Source: Paramecium octaurelia (Eukaryota; Ciliophora; Oligohymenophorea; Peniculida; Parameciidae). From it: a stretch of 64,000 nucleotides of DNA. Each line of letters starts with the position of its first letter. The first letter of the stretch is position 1. The notes under the pieces are model-generated. The model had not been told where the DNA came from. It searched no databases and saw only the letters and a program-made list of their open reading frames with translations. The DNA lies in NCBI GenBank assembly GCA_905182995.1, contig CAJJDP010000077.1, positions 124,001-188,000 on the forward strand, given 5' to 3'. The position numbers were made by a program, and so were the translations under genes. Of the stretch, positions 23,123 to 37,300 are shown piece by piece.

Positions 23123-26100
23123 TCAGACTATTAGCAATTAATCTATATATTAAATTCTTCCAATGATTGCAAGTGGTTCTACAATTACCTATGATATTAT
23201 TGTATTTCCTATAAATATTAAAGCAACTATGTACAATTCTGATTGCATTTTAATCCTAAAATAAAATAAAACATACTTCATTAATGAAAAAGTAAATATG
23301 GTAAAATTGGGGGATATCAATAACATAATAATAAGAAATTCGCTAATACATGCAGCAATTGTTTTGAATCTATATATTACTTCTATTATCTTATAAAAAA
23401 TTCTCAATATTAAAATGATTAAAGGGTTCAAAAATATGAATACATAAATGAGTGTGATATTTATACATAAGAAGTAGCATTCAAAAAAGTACTAAAGCTA
23501 CTTATAAATTCTAAAATCCTATAACTAAGTTAAATATTTTTATCTTGATAGAATACTGAGATTCTTTAATGTAGTGAATCAATAAAATTCAATTTTACTT
23601 TTAATTTTTCTTTGAACACAATTACCTTAATACAGATGATATTTTTTATTTATAACTTCTGGTTGGCTTAGGTTACTTATTGTAGTTACAAACCTCTCTT
23701 CTTATTTGTTTTAAACTTTCTTTAGTTAACAAAAATAAATGGCCATAAAGAGTAATGACAAAGTGCTTGTAAAAAATATTAAATCCAAATCTACAGAACT
23801 AAAGTCAAGAGTAAACTTTTGATTAGAATTGTTTGAATTTATAATACTATAATTAGTAGAGGTTACTAAGAAAATATCTCCAAACTTATCACATTCACAC
23901 GACAATTCAATAGAATAGTTATTTTTGATCTTATTTAAATTACAATGATAAGATTTTATGGAGTTAGTCAAAAGTACACATTTAATTTGGTATTCTGAAA
24001 AGGAAGATGTAGAATTGTTGCAAATTTTATAGGTCCAAAGGTTGTGCTATATTAAGATGAAAAATTTTCATACAAAGCAAATCTATTATGATAAATACAA
24101 TCATTATTCTTTCAAAATTCGAAATTAAGAACAAGATGTACATTTGTCAGTAGATTAAGTGCAAGTTTTAAAACTTTAAGAGCATTATTCACAGACTCCA
24201 TTAATTTCAATATAATTTTTTGAGCATTCACATGTTTTAGTTATTGAGTTGAGCTCTCTAAATTCATTAGTATTACATTCAATTATTTATTTAAATTTCG
24301 CATGTATGACAATTTGAATTGCATTTAGAACAAAGTTACAAACGAATATCATAATAGCCCTATTAACACTTACAATTGGTCTCTATTTTTCTTGTTTATG
24401 GACATGATAAGCATTAATAGGAGAGTTCAACACAACTTAAACACTAAACATCACATTTTTAACAAGATATTGAATGACCATCACCATAATATCCAAATAA
24501 ACATTTACAAGTATTACTATAAAGACTCTATTTGAATTGCTCATAGCTACATATGAAATGCAGGAATTAGCATTTCCAGAATTACAACTTAAACAAGAAT
24601 AATGGCATTTATGACAATTTTCAAATCCATTATCATAATATCCAAGATCACAATCACAAAAAAGGTTTTGATCATTATAAATTCTATTTGGCTCAAAATA
24701 AAAGAGTTCGCATTTAGTATCAATTTTACTACAACCGAAACATGTGTAATGACATCCTAAAATAATTGAAATTAAAATACTTTAACAAACTTCATTTTAT
24801 CCATCATCATAATATCTTTAAATGCATTAGCATCTATTAAAACTCGACATAAATTATCTAAACCCGTTATCCAAACAAGAAGTTCAACTTTCAGGCAGCC
24901 TATTGCATTCTTTACATTTGTAACTGCATTCTATTGATTAAAATCTCTTAATACTTTAACAAACAGGTAATCCTGCATCAAAATGTCCTTCTTTACAAAT
25001 ACATGTATTTCCTACTTAGTATCTATTATCAGAATCTATGCAAGTGAGGCAATTTCCTTCATCTATTCCTGCACATGTTCCACATGAATGATGACATTCT
25101 AAAGATTAGTTTTATTATATACTTTAACATTCAACCAATCCATTATAATCAAATGTACTTATTGCAGCTCCATCAAATTTAGTAATGCATCTACATGTAC
25201 TTCCAACTAAATATCTATCATTGTTGCATGAAGTACAATTATCAAAACTGTTTATAACAGAATGCACTACAAAATAGAATCTACATCTAAAATTACTTGT
25301 GCATTCCTAAACTTCCAATTCAAAATAATGTAATTAACATTTGCATTCATTTTCTTTTAATTCTCTATTTGCAAAAAATCACAAGTGAAACAATTATTTT
25401 CATCCAAGCCAGAACAAGCTTTGTATGAACATTCTAATAGACCATAAATAATAAATAATTACTTTTACACTAAGCAAGTCCTGGTTGTTCCTGATATCCA
25501 TCAATGCATTTACAAGTATTACCTTTTAACTGCCTAAAATGAAGGTCTAAAGAACAAACAATACAATCTTCTTCAGCATTATCGAAACATTATTAACAAG
25601 AATAGTAGCATTCTTTTGATATTTATTATAACTACTTGCACATTCTAATTATCCAATCTCATAATACCCAATTGAACATACAAAAGAAGATTAAACTAAT
25701 TGTCTATACGTTAAATCGCATGTCAGACAATTAGATGAATAAGGACCATAGCAAGTTTGACAAGTCCAATCGCATTATTGACAATCCAATGAGAACCCAT
25801 CATCAAAATAGTTTGAAGATGAACATACGCATTCACATTAGATGGCTTATGGATCACTTGGTTACCTAGTTTCAGGGCATTATAAACATGTATCCTTTTC
25901 AATGCTGTTTGAACATAATACACATGAATAATGGCATCCTATTAATTAGATTTTATTTATTATTACTTAAACACTGTATATTATTTGTTTAATCATCAAA
26001 AAAATAAGGTTTTACATAAGCATTCTCCTTAAGTTTTCAAGTATCTATGAGATCGTTCCAAACAAAATGTACAATGTGTGGGCCCAAAGTCATTACAGAT

Positions 26101-29100
26101 CCAACATGTATAATTACACACTATATATAATTTATAGTAAGATACTTATGCATATTTCTGAGGTACCGTTAAATTCACCATAATTTTCCATGCAATCGCA
26201 ATGGGATTAATTAGAAACTACACTATTTTATCCTGGAATGCAAGTTAGACAATATTAATTGTTAGTCTAATCAGCAGCTTAGTAAAATGTTTAACATTTT
26301 CGATGACATCCTAAAATGTTATATAATTAATACTTCCACAATTCGAATCTATTATTTCGATATCTCCAAATCGAATTTTACAAGGACAAGAATTATTAAT
26401 TAAAATCCTGTTTGAAATATTTTCATCTTTACATTGAGTACATTATAAATTTGTTGGACCAAAACAATTTAAAAAAGTTGAATCACAGGCTACAATATAT
26501 TTAAAGCAAATTTACCAAGACATATCTAATCTTCATTTTTAGGATCATACGAACTTGGTTGACAAATGCAATCTTAATTCACTAGTACTCTATTAGATCA
26601 TGTTTTGCATGATTTACATTTATAGAAATCTGTTTATTCACATTCTTAACAGCAACCCTCCGTACAAGGTATACAATTTCTTTCTTTCAAACCAAAGTTC
26701 GGTAAGCATCTGCAAGTTTGTTGTTTAATATTTTTGGTTAAAATTTATAAAATTTTAATGATTAATAATGACAATACCATTATCCATTATTCTATTTAGA
26801 CTGATATCACAAGTTGTACAAAAACTTGTATTAGTATCCAAACAAGTTTAACATTACTAATCGCATTAAATAGGTTAGCATGTGCCGTCTTATTGTAGAG
26901 CGTACCATGCCTTACAAGCAAAACACTTTATTCCTGATTAATTAGAAAGGACACAATTAGGATGCAAATTATCAGGTGCTAGATAAATTAAAAAAATATA
27001 ACTTATGCATCCTTTACTTAAATTTTCATAATAGAATCCTGGATAGCATAAAGTNATACGTTAAATCGCATGTCAGACAATTAGATGAATAAGGACCATA
27101 GCAAGTTTGACAAGTCCAATCGCATTATTGACAATCCAATGAGAACCCATCATCAAAATAGTTTGAAGATGAACATACGCATTCACATTAGATGGCTTAT
27201 GGATCACTTGGTTACCTAGTTTCAGGGCATTATAAACATGTATCCTTTTCAATGCTGTTTGAACATAATACACATGAATAATGGCATCCTATTAATTAGA
27301 TTTTATTTATTATTACTTAAACACTGTATATTATTTGTTTAATCATCAAAAAAATAAGGTTTTACATAAGCATTCTCCTTAAGTTTTCAAGTATCTATGA
27401 GATCGTTCCAAACAAAATGTACAATGTGTGGGCCCAAAGTCATTACAGATCCAACATGTATAATTACACACTATATATAATTTATAGTAAGATACTTATG
27501 CATATTTCTGAGGTACCGTTAAATTCACCATAATTTTCCATGCAATCGCAATGGGATTAATTAGAAACTACACTATTTTATCCTGGAATGCAAGTTAGAC
27601 AATATTAATTGTTAGTCTAATCAGCAGCTTAGTAAAATGTTTAACATTTTCGATGACATCCTAAAATGTTATATAATTAATACTTCCACAATTCGAATCT
27701 ATTATTTCGATATCTCCAAATCGAATTTTACAAGGACAAGAATTATTAATTAAAATCCTGTTTGAAATATTTTCATCTTTACATTGAGTACATTATAAAT
27801 TTGTTGGACCAAAACAATTTAAAAAAGTTGAATCACAGGCTACAATATATTTAAAGCAAATTTACCAAGACATATCTAATCTTCATTTTTAGGATCATAC
27901 GAACTTGGTTGACAAATGCAATCTTAATTCACTAGTACTCTATTAGATCATGTTTTGCATGATTTACATTTATAGAAATCTGTTTATTCACATTCTTAAC
28001 AGCAACCCTCCGTACAAGGTATACAATTTCTTTCTTTCAAACCAAAGTTCGGTAAGCATCTGCAAGTTTGTTGTTTAATATTTTTGGTTAAAATTTATAA
28101 AATTTTAATGATTAATAATGACAATACCATTATCCATTATTCTATTTAGACTGATATCACAAGTTGTACAAAAACTTGTATTAGTATCCAAACAAGTTTA
28201 ACATTACTAATCGCATTAAATAGGTTAGCATGTGCCGTCTTATTGTAGAGCGTACCATGCCTTACAAGCAAAACACTTTATTCCTGATTAATTAGAAAGG
28301 ACACAATTAGGATGCAAATTATCAGGTGCTAGATAAATTAAAAAAATATAACTTATGCATCCTTTACTTAAATTTTCATAATAGAATCCTGGATAGCATA
28401 AAGTGCATATTGTATAATAATGAAAATAATTTTGGTTTGCAACATCAAATTTTATTTATTATNCTATTGATTAAAATCTCTTAATACTTTAACAAACAGG
28501 TAATCCTGCATCAAAATGTCCTTCTTTACAAATACATGTATTTCCTACTTAGTATCTATTATCAGAATCTATGCAAGTGAGGCAATTTCCTTCATCTATT
28601 CCTGCACATGTTCCACATGAATGATGACATTCTAAAGATTAGTTTTATTATATACTTTAACATTCAACCAATCCATTATAATCAAATGTACTTATTGCAG
28701 CTCCATCAAATTTAGTAATGCATCTACATGTACTTCCAACTAAATATCTATCATTGTTGCATGAAGTACAATTATCAAAACTGTTTATAACAGAATGCAC
28801 TACAAAATAGAATCTACATCTAAAATTACTTGTGCATTCCTAAACTTCCAATTCAAAATAATGTAATTAACATTTGCATTCATTTTCTTTTAATTCTCTA
28901 TTTGCAAAAAATCACAAGTGAAACAATTATTTTCATCCAAGCCAGAACAAGCTTTGTATGAACATTCTAATAGACCATAAATAATAAATAATTACTTTTA
29001 CACTAAGCAAGTCCTGGTTGTTCCTGATATCCATCAATGCATTTACAAGTATTACCTTTTAACTGCCTAAAATGAAGGTCTAAAGAACAAACAATACAAT

Positions 29101-31027
29101 CTTCTTCAGCATTATCGAAACATTATTAACAAGAATAGTAGCATTCTTTTGATATTTATTATAACTACTTGCACATTCTAATTATCCAATCTCATAATAC
29201 CCAATTGAACATACAAAAGAAGATTAAACTAATTGTCTATACGTTAAATCGCATGTCAGACAATTAGATGAATAAGGACCATAGCAAGTTTGACAAGTCC
29301 AATCGCATTATTGACAATCCAATGAGAACCCATCATCAAAATAGTTTGAAGATGAACATACGCATTCACATTAGATGGCTTATGGATCACTTGGTTACCT
29401 AGTTTCAGGGCATTATAAACATGTATCCTTTTCAATGCTGTTTGAACATAATACACATGAATAATGGCATCCTATTAATTAGATTTTATTTATTATTACT
29501 TAAACACTGTATATTATTTGTTTAATCATCAAAAAAATAAGGTTTTACATAAGCATTCTCCTTAAGTTTTCAAGTATCTATGAGATCGTTCCAAACAAAA
29601 TGTACAATGTGTGGGCCCAAAGTCATTACAGATCCAACATGTATAATTACACACTATATATAATTTATAGTAAGATACTTATGCATATTTCTGAGGTACC
29701 GTTAAATTCACCATAATTTTCCATGCAATCGCAATGGGATTAATTAGAAACTACACTATTTTATCCTGGAATGCAAGTTAGACAATATTAATTGTTAGTC
29801 TAATCAGCAGCTTAGTAAAATGTTTAACATTTTCGATGACATCCTAAAATGTTATATAATTAATACTTCCACAATTCGAATCTATTATTTCGATATCTCC
29901 AAATCGAATTTTACAAGGACAAGAATTATTAATTAAAATCCTGTTTGAAATATTTTCATCTTTACATTGAGTACATTATAAATTTGTTGGACCAAAACAA
30001 TTTAAAAAAGTTGAATCACAGGCTACAATATATTTAAAGCAAATTTACCAAGACATATCTAATCTTCATTTTTAGGATCATACGAACTTGGTTGACAAAT
30101 GCAATCTTAATTCACTAGTACTCTATTAGATCATGTTTTGCATGATTTACATTTATAGAAATCTGTTTATTCACATTCTTAACAGCAACCCTCCGTACAA
30201 GGTATACAATTTCTTTCTTTCAAACCAAAGTTCGGTAAGCATCTGCAAGTTTGTTGTTTAATATTTTTGGTTAAAATTTATAAAATTTTAATGATTAATA
30301 ATGACAATACCATTATCCATTATTCTATTTAGACTGATATCACAAGTTGTACAAAAACTTGTATTAGTATCCAAACAAGTTTAACATTACTAATCGCATT
30401 AAATAGGTTAGCATGTGCCGTCTTATTGTAGAGCGTACCATGCCTTACAAGCAAAACACTTTATTCCTGATTAATTAGAAAGGACACAATTAGGATGCAA
30501 ATTATCAGGTGCTAGATAAATTAAAAAAATATAACTTATGCATCCTTTACTTAAATTTTCATAATAGAATCCTGGATAGCATAAAGTGCATATTGTATAA
30601 TAATGAAAATAATTTTGGTTTGCAACATCAAATTTTATTTATTATCTAGTTTCATCACAATTCCTATCTAATTCATAGCATTTGTAAATTTAGCCATTCG
30701 TTTATTCAAGTGCTCTAAAATGACCAGGATTGCATTAATCACAACCTAATTAGCTTATTTAACATTCAGGTAACCAATTAAATACTATTAATAATTGTTT
30801 TATAAATTTACTTTTGCAAAAAATTCCATCTTTACAAAAATCTTCACTACAAGCAATATCATAAGTAACAGTACCATCTGTATTAAGATAACAACTGAAA
30901 TTCTAATTGCCCAGATTAAGGTATACAAGAAAATCTAACATAAATATTACTCAAGCTGGTTGGACAATATATTAACGGCAATAAAATGGATATAATCAGC
31001 TAATAAATGTAAACAAATCTGAATCAT
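23123..31027 (-). CDS. Giant cysteine-rich (furin-like repeat) membrane protein, model inflated by assembly duplication
   Basis: The minus strand carries dense Cys-rich coding exons split by short introns. One readable stretch is CLQCPETRQPSDPQAIQCEC, followed by FDDGFSLDCQQCDWTCQTCY and then NCLTCDLT: the C..C.....C pattern of furin-like/growth-factor-receptor modules. At the 3' end several hydrophobic helices (MNPLIILILRIFYKIIEVIY, ISEFLIIMLLISPNFTIFTF) form a membrane region, as in the large Cys-rich surface proteins of ciliates. The exact start (about 31027) and end (23123, or 23027 if a further intron is used) are uncertain. Segments 24931-27054, 27056-28462 and 28464-30645 overlap in content, so the true gene is about 3.6 kb shorter than drawn. 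Confidence 0.6.
24931..27054. repeat. First copy of assembly-duplicated segment
   Basis: These bases recur without visible difference at 28464-30587 (offset 3533), and the part from 25706 also recurs from 27056. The block ends at the single N at 27055. Perfect identity plus N junctions indicates overlapping contigs laid end to end. Confidence 0.9.
27056..28462. repeat. Second copy of assembly-duplicated segment
   Basis: Flanked by N at 27055 and 28463. It equals 25706-27054 (offset 1350) and, over its whole length, 29239-30645 (offset 2183). It therefore looks like an internal contig entirely contained in its neighbours. Confidence 0.9.
28464..30645. repeat. Third copy of assembly-duplicated segment
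   Basis: Begins straight after N 28463 and repeats 24931-27054, then extends through the sequence shared with the second copy up to 30645, where unique sequence resumes. This is the most complete copy. Confidence 0.9.
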
Positions 31028-32176
31028 TTCTATAATGCTATCAATACCCTCATAAATTGAGAAAATTTTTGGGTTGAAAAAATGGAAAAAGAGTAAAGGG
31101 AGTATTAGTTAGATAAGTGCTATATTGAAAAATTCGTCATTAACTTCTAGGATTCGCTGTTGATTACATTTTGTCTCTCCTTTTTCTCTAATTTCTTTGA
31201 AGGTTTAAAGCCGGCCTTCATTCTTTCTTATCATATTATTTTAACAACTATTATTATTATGACATAAAATATCTTTTTCGAACAACCAAAATATCCTAAC
31301 ACTTCCCTTTCTGCCTTGATTTATATTTAATAAATTGAATGTTCATAAAGGTTGGTCAAGCAAATTTTGTTGTGTGATTAAACTTATCACTTTTCCTATT
31401 AGAAATTTAGACTTTCTTCAGTAATTGAAAAATATTTGTCTTCTCAAATGCATATTAATAATTATAATTTGTTTTATATCCTATTTTAATTTGGAGTGAA
31501 AAATTTCTCCAAAAAAAATCGAATAAATTCAATTATTCAAATAATTATTGTTTATTTTATTAGCATCAAATGATGAAAACTTATTATGATTGAATCTATT
31601 TTCTAAATGAATAAAATGACCAAACTGTATAATCTGTCTTAAAAATAATTTGAAGAATTATTTTATATATATTTAAACTCTATTTGTATTATATATTAAT
31701 TAAATATTAAAATTATATGGAAACTAAATTGTCTCTTGTCCTAATCATTTGGCTTTTGATTTAATTTGAAAAGTTTTAATAAGCCATATTTAATTTTACT
31801 TTTATTTACAGCAATCAAGCTCTAGAGTATTACTATCTGAATCTAGATATTAGAGTATAAAAACCTAAATATTAAAAATAATATTTCTTAACAAGTTGAA
31901 TAAGTATAATAATACATTTTATTTTTTTGTTGATTATTTTATTTAATTCCTCAAATATGTCTTCTAAATAAAATGGAAAATAAAACTGCATGAAATGATA
32001 TGTTAAGGCAGGTGGTCATCAATAAAGAGAACAAAAATGAGCTAAAATGCAAAAAAATTTTTTTTGTATATAACTTTTCAATTATTTGTAAAAATTATCA
32101 ATGCATTCAGAATTTTATTTACGAAAATTAATTAATTTAATGACTTGAAAAATTGAATTCAAGAATCATAAATAAA
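31028..32176. other. Mostly non-coding region with decayed fragments
   Basis: Apart from a 60-codon signal-peptide-like frame at 31717-31899, no gene is visible. Around 31945-32010 the sequence resembles the 3' end of the giant Cys-rich gene near 23041-23105 (shared AATTCCTCAAAT and TCTTCTAAA blocks), suggesting an old duplicated gene end. Confidence 0.35.
31717..31899 (+). CDS. Possible short secreted peptide or truncated gene start
   Basis: ATG at 31717 opens a 60-residue frame beginning METKLSLVLIIWLLIQFEKF, which looks like a signal peptide, then a polar, Tyr-rich tail ending at TGA. No Cys repeats and no further exon could be joined. It may be the surviving 5' end of a decayed surface-protein gene. 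Confidence 0.25.
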
Positions 32177-32399
32177 TCAAAATCTTTAAATCGTATCCAC
32201 CATTAGGTGACCATTCATCTCTATATGGAATTCCAGCTCCCAATTTTCATCTAGAATTGCATCAATATTGAGTAATTTTTACTACAATTTCTAAAATACC
32301 TCTGTAGCTTTCTAGTTATTTAAGTTTGCTGATATAAAAATTAATTGAGGTTAATGATGGCAAAATTAAATCAAATTGTATTCTTAATCGAAAAAATTA
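32177..32399 (-). pseudogene. Isolated coding-like exon, start not found
   Basis: A TGA-free minus-strand frame of about 75 codons reads PQLIFISANLNNQKATEVFQ then a helix and ENWELEFHIEMNGHLMVDTI before TGA at 32177. The composition is that of real protein, but I find no start codon or upstream exon: the next gene-like sequence upstream is the truncated inverted copy. It may be a remnant, or the last exon of a gene I could not assemble. Confidence 0.35.
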
Positions 32400-32532
32400 A
32401 TTTATTATCTGCCAATTTCTATCAAAATTTCTATATTCAAGAACAAATTTAATTTAATAAGATAGTAATTGAAACAATTTAGAAAATGGATATAATAAAT
32501 TAATAGATATAAAGTAATATTAATAATATAAT

Positions 32533-33270
32533 TCATTATTTTTTAAAGTGGTTAATTAGAGTTTTGCATTTATGAATTAATTTGATTAGAAGTTCTTTTA
32601 TTAAAAAGAGTAGTTACAATCCAATTGATAGATAGATACATGCAACAATGAGCCATCCTAAATTATATATGAATTGATCATTAAACATAATAAAAGTATC
32701 TTAAAATGCTAAAACAATAGTAATTGCAACAATAATTAGAACAGCAAGATCAGGTATTAGATTTAAAAAGTATTATTATTTATTTTCAAATGGATTATCT
32801 TATAGTAATAGGAAAATATTCAATACACAAGATAAGAAACAAATTGTTGTTTAATAAATTGGAGTTGAATATAATAATACTGTTGAAATAATAAAGATAG
32901 TCTTTCTTAGTAAATTAATGAATGAATAGCTCATAGCCATTCTTTAATCAATTTTCAATTCTTCATAAAAACAACTATATCTATCATTAAAGTGTTTATT
33001 ATTCAATTGATTTTTATGAGTAATTGATATCTAATATGAAAAATATAATAGATATCCTAATATCATTATACTTACATAAGCAAATATTATATTGATTTTT
33101 ACTAATACATATTCTGATGTTTATTAATTTGTTATTTATAATGTTATTGCTAAACATAAATCAAGAAAACTTAATTACACTGTCTTTAATAAATTTCCAA
33201 TAAAACATTCATCACATTATACACTATCTTTATATATTTATTACAAATATTAAGGAATATTTCTTAATTC

Positions 33271-33363
<93 letters not shown>

Positions 33364-33413
33364 TGATATTTTACATTCCACCTACTTCCTTTTCTATTCT
33401 TATACCTAAATAT
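32533..33413 (-). pseudogene. Truncated copy of the C-terminal end of the DUF4215-type membrane protein
   Basis: In the minus strand this segment carries the same frame as the last 290 or so codons of the gene at 34393-39952, down to the same TGA. It includes the polyglutamine tract (30 TAA codons here) and the terminal membrane helices. Upstream of 33414 the match ends abruptly and the frame meets TGA, with no Cys-rich repeats, signal peptide or start. It is thus a 5'-truncated, inverted duplicate with little divergence. Confidence 0.8.
33271..33360 (-). repeat. (TTA)30 microsatellite, polyQ-coding in the pseudogene
   Basis: Thirty perfect TTA units; on the minus strand these are 30 TAA codons, glutamine in this code. 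The homologous tract in the intact gene has 27. Confidence 0.95.
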
Positions 33414-33414
33414 C

Positions 33415-34392
33415 ATTCACGATTGTCTGAATCAAAAGAGTTTTACCAGTTCACCTAGAATTAATAAGGGCAATACATAATAATAAATAAATAATAGGAG
33501 AGTCATCATCAATGGGATTGAATATGAACATGAACATGTATAAACGTGTTTCATTAAATTAAAGATATTGTAGAAGTAAATATTTTATTGGAAAGTTTGA
33601 AAAAGGTTTTTTTAAAGGATGAAACTCACCCTAAAAATAAATTTTAAATTCTAGAGGCAGGTCTTATCTGAAGAGTTTTTTGGATGGTAGAAGAGTAAAG
33701 ATATCTCTTACTTCTTCAAACCAATAATAAATAACCAAATAAGAAAAAAATAAAACAACAACGTGATATGAAATTTTTTAACCTTTAAGCAAATTGATTG
33801 ATTAAGTTCTAATTAAAAATAAATAATTCCGAGTAATTATTTCAAGTGAAATTTAAGATGATAATAAGCAAATTATTGAGGATAAATAATTACCCTTACT
33901 TTTGAAAGGAAAAACTTAAAAATTGTGGATTATTTGAATCCAAAAAGATTTAGTGCCTATTTTAATAATTACAGGCTATTGATAACATTAATGCATATTT
34001 TTAATCCATATATAAGAGCGTTTTTGCGTTCGCGCATTTTTTGCAGTATATTAGTTTATCAAAAATAAAAAGCACATTTTATTGATTTATAAGAATTTTT
34101 TTTTTTCCATAAAATACATTCAACTTGTTCAACATCTTCTAAGATTTGGCTTATTCAAAGCCTTAATTACAATTAGAAAAGTTCTATAGATTAATTTTAA
34201 TGTTATATTCAGATTCCTATTGTAATTTTGATGAAATAGGTAATATTGTTAATTATTAATATAAGAATATAACAATCTAAATCTTTATAATTATTTCTTA
34301 TATTACGATGATTTAGAGACAATGACATCATATACATAATCCTTAATTAATAATAAGATATTTCTACTCAGATATTCAATATTTATAATTCT
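33415..34392. other. AT-rich intergenic stretch upstream of the DUF4215-type gene
   Basis: No frame of useful length on either strand. A GC-containing palindrome-like spot (GCGTTTTTGCGTTCGCGC, around 34018-34036) stands out from the AT background but has no assigned role. Confidence 0.35.
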
Positions 34393-37300
34393 ATGTTTAT
34401 AATGTTTTTGTTGATGATGTCATGTGCACTAGCTCAGTGGAAACTAATTGATTCTAGCCTAACGGATCAAACTCTAACGCTAACTTAAGATGGCTGGATA
34501 CTGAGTGGTGTTGAAATAGCAACTTGTAATACCAACGGAGAATAACAAATAGTACTTGACAACTCTAATGATTTAATTTTGAAATCTATTCCAGTTTCTG
34601 TCTAGAAGGTCTAAGTCATTTTCGATATATATTATGATTTTCCTATCTCAGATTCTTCATCATCAACTGTTACTGTTAATGTTATTTAGAATAATGGATA
34701 ATCCGAAATATCAACTCTATTAATGGAAATCTAAAAATAAGGGGATAAATTATTATAACAGAGTAGAAATTGTCGAAATTATGGTGGAGAATATCCATTT
34801 GAATTTTCAAAAATAGTCACTCCAAAAATATCAATTCCATAAAATAATTTTTTCATTTCCATTCAATTTACACCTTTTTCAATAGGAAATAAAATAAGAA
34901 TAAGAAACTTTTAAGTATATGGGTTTTTTTGTAATCCTTTATGTGAGTCATGTTCTGAACTAGATCCAAACACTTGCATAGATTGCTTTTCCTATAATAC
35001 TGCATAAAATATGTGTGTTAACCCTATAACTCATATTGGCAATAGTTTCTTTAACTATTTCTATTAGGAGGGATATGGCTGGATTTCAGAATGCTAAAGG
35101 GATCATTACTTATTTGATTCGAATATGATCTGTTAAAAGGATCTTAGATTTTCATCTAAATTGAATTTTATGAATCCTTTACAAAGTTAATCCAATATTC
35201 CAGAAATACCTTTATCATCTTTAAGTGTTTAGAGTTTTTCTTTGTATTGTTTTTCCTCTATGATTTAAAGAAATATTGCCGGACCATTTGGGTCTGAATC
35301 AATTTCATTGCCTTTAGGTAATTTGAACTTATTCTCAGCCATTCGACTAAGAATAACTTTATACATGTTAGATTTTTAGAGTGGCTCAAAAATTGATATT
35401 AGCTTGGATAGTGTTATTTAATTTTCGATAACTCTTATTTCAGGTACTTTTACCCCAAATACACATTGTAAAACAGCATTTATTGCCTTTGAAAATATCC
35501 ACAGGTGTTCCCCACCTACTACTGATTAGTATGTGAGATATGAATCAGTAATGTATCCAACAACAAATAATCCAGTTTTACAATTACAGGGTACAATGAA
35601 ATCTTCTAGTTAATGGGGATTTAGCAACATTACAATTGATTATGGAGTTTGTTAATTACATTGCTCAATATGTTTGGATAAAACCAGGTGTTAAGTTTGC
35701 GATTAAGGATATTTTCTTTTGGGAACTGAATGTATCAATAAATGCCCCATATACTCAAATGACTGCGTAGATTACGTAGACGAAATCCCATGTAATTCAA
35801 ATAATTAATATAATAGTTTCATAATATCTGGTTAAGGCATTTTATGACACCAATATGACATTTGATGAAATATCATCTCATTTTGATTTGGTTGCAAATG
35901 ATAGAGATAATTTCTTAACTGGTTAAAATTTCTCTACTATGAATGATAAATTCGTGATGGGAGGTCTTTTAGCATGGAACAATGCAAAATACACAAAAAC
36001 ATATACAATTTCTAATCCTCATTACGCCATATCTATAAGATTTAATATTACTTTTGGAGATGATTTTAATGGGAGCTTTAATTATTATTTAGATTCTCAA
36101 TTATAGCAGTCTATTTCTAGAAAATAATAAAGTGATGATATAAACTTAATAGGTAAAGAAAGTAAGGAAAGTGTAACATTTATTTATTAATACTACTAAC
36201 ACACAAAGAATCAATTCAAAATAGAATTCGAATGTACTGCAGAACAAGATCTAAGAGATGGATTTTGTGCAATATCAGAATATTTCATCGTAATTCATTA
36301 ATGTGTAACAGGGTGCTCTTCTTGCACTAGTCTTGATGAGTGTACTTAAGGCACTAATGTACAAAGTTGTTTGGCACCCTAATTTTGGAATTATGATGCC
36401 TCTATACTAGCTTATAGATGTTAATATTGCACCTTGACTTATTGTAATTAATGTGTCACAGCAACTCAATGTAAAATTTGTTCAGATAAATTTTCGCTAT
36501 TACATGGAACTTGTATTTGCGATGAAACTCAATATAGAACAATAGTATCTGCCAAATGTGTTTGTAAAACAGGTTATTATGAAGATTAATTTACAAAAAA
36601 ATGTTAGCCAATATGTGGAGATGCTCTTGTTATGGAATTGGAAGTATGCGACGATGGTAATTTGGTCCCTTTTGATGGATGCAATCAGTGCAAATATGAA
36701 TGCCAATTGGAGTGTTCTTTATGTATAGATGGATAATGCTAATCATGTTAAGATGGATATATGAACATTTTAATGTAATGTTATCCTGAATGCTCATTCA
36801 ATGAAACATAGATATATCCATGTTTTGATATTGAAGAAAATAAATTATAAAAATCATATTAAGCACCTTTGCTTATTTCATAACCAATTTGTGGAGATTT
36901 ATTAATTGATCCATTTTTAGAACAATGTGAAGATGGAAACATACTGCCATTTGATGGTTGCTATAATTGCTAGTATTCTTGTCCTGATGAGTGTTCAACT
37001 TGTGCATTGGGTGTATGTTTAGAATGTAATCAATATTGGGGTTTAGTTAATGAAGAATGTGTTGCTGTTTGTGGAAATGGATATGTGCAGGGAAATGAAT
37101 AATGTGATAATGGATAACTAGATGTATAATTAAATGGATGCTATAATTGCGAATGTGTTAAAGGTTATCTAATGACAGATAAGTATTGTTAAACTATTTG
37201 TGGAGATGGATACACAACAATGGATGAAGAATGTGATGATGCAAACTCAATTCAAAATGATGGATGCCATCTTTGTATTTTAGAATGTTTGAATTGCAAT

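Larger units (their letters stand above)
32497..33414 (-). repeat. Left arm of about 0.9-kb inverted repeat
   Basis: The reverse complement of this segment matches 39085-39990 almost base for base, including the coding end of the DUF4215-type gene and its trinucleotide tract. A few substitutions are visible (for example TATTAG versus TAGTAG near 33105/39375). Limits are approximate by eye. Confidence 0.9.

Noticed and set aside
25723..29456. Three identical 66-residue minus-strand frames
   Set aside because: They are off-frame shadows of the Cys-rich coding frame, repeated only because the assembly repeats the segment.
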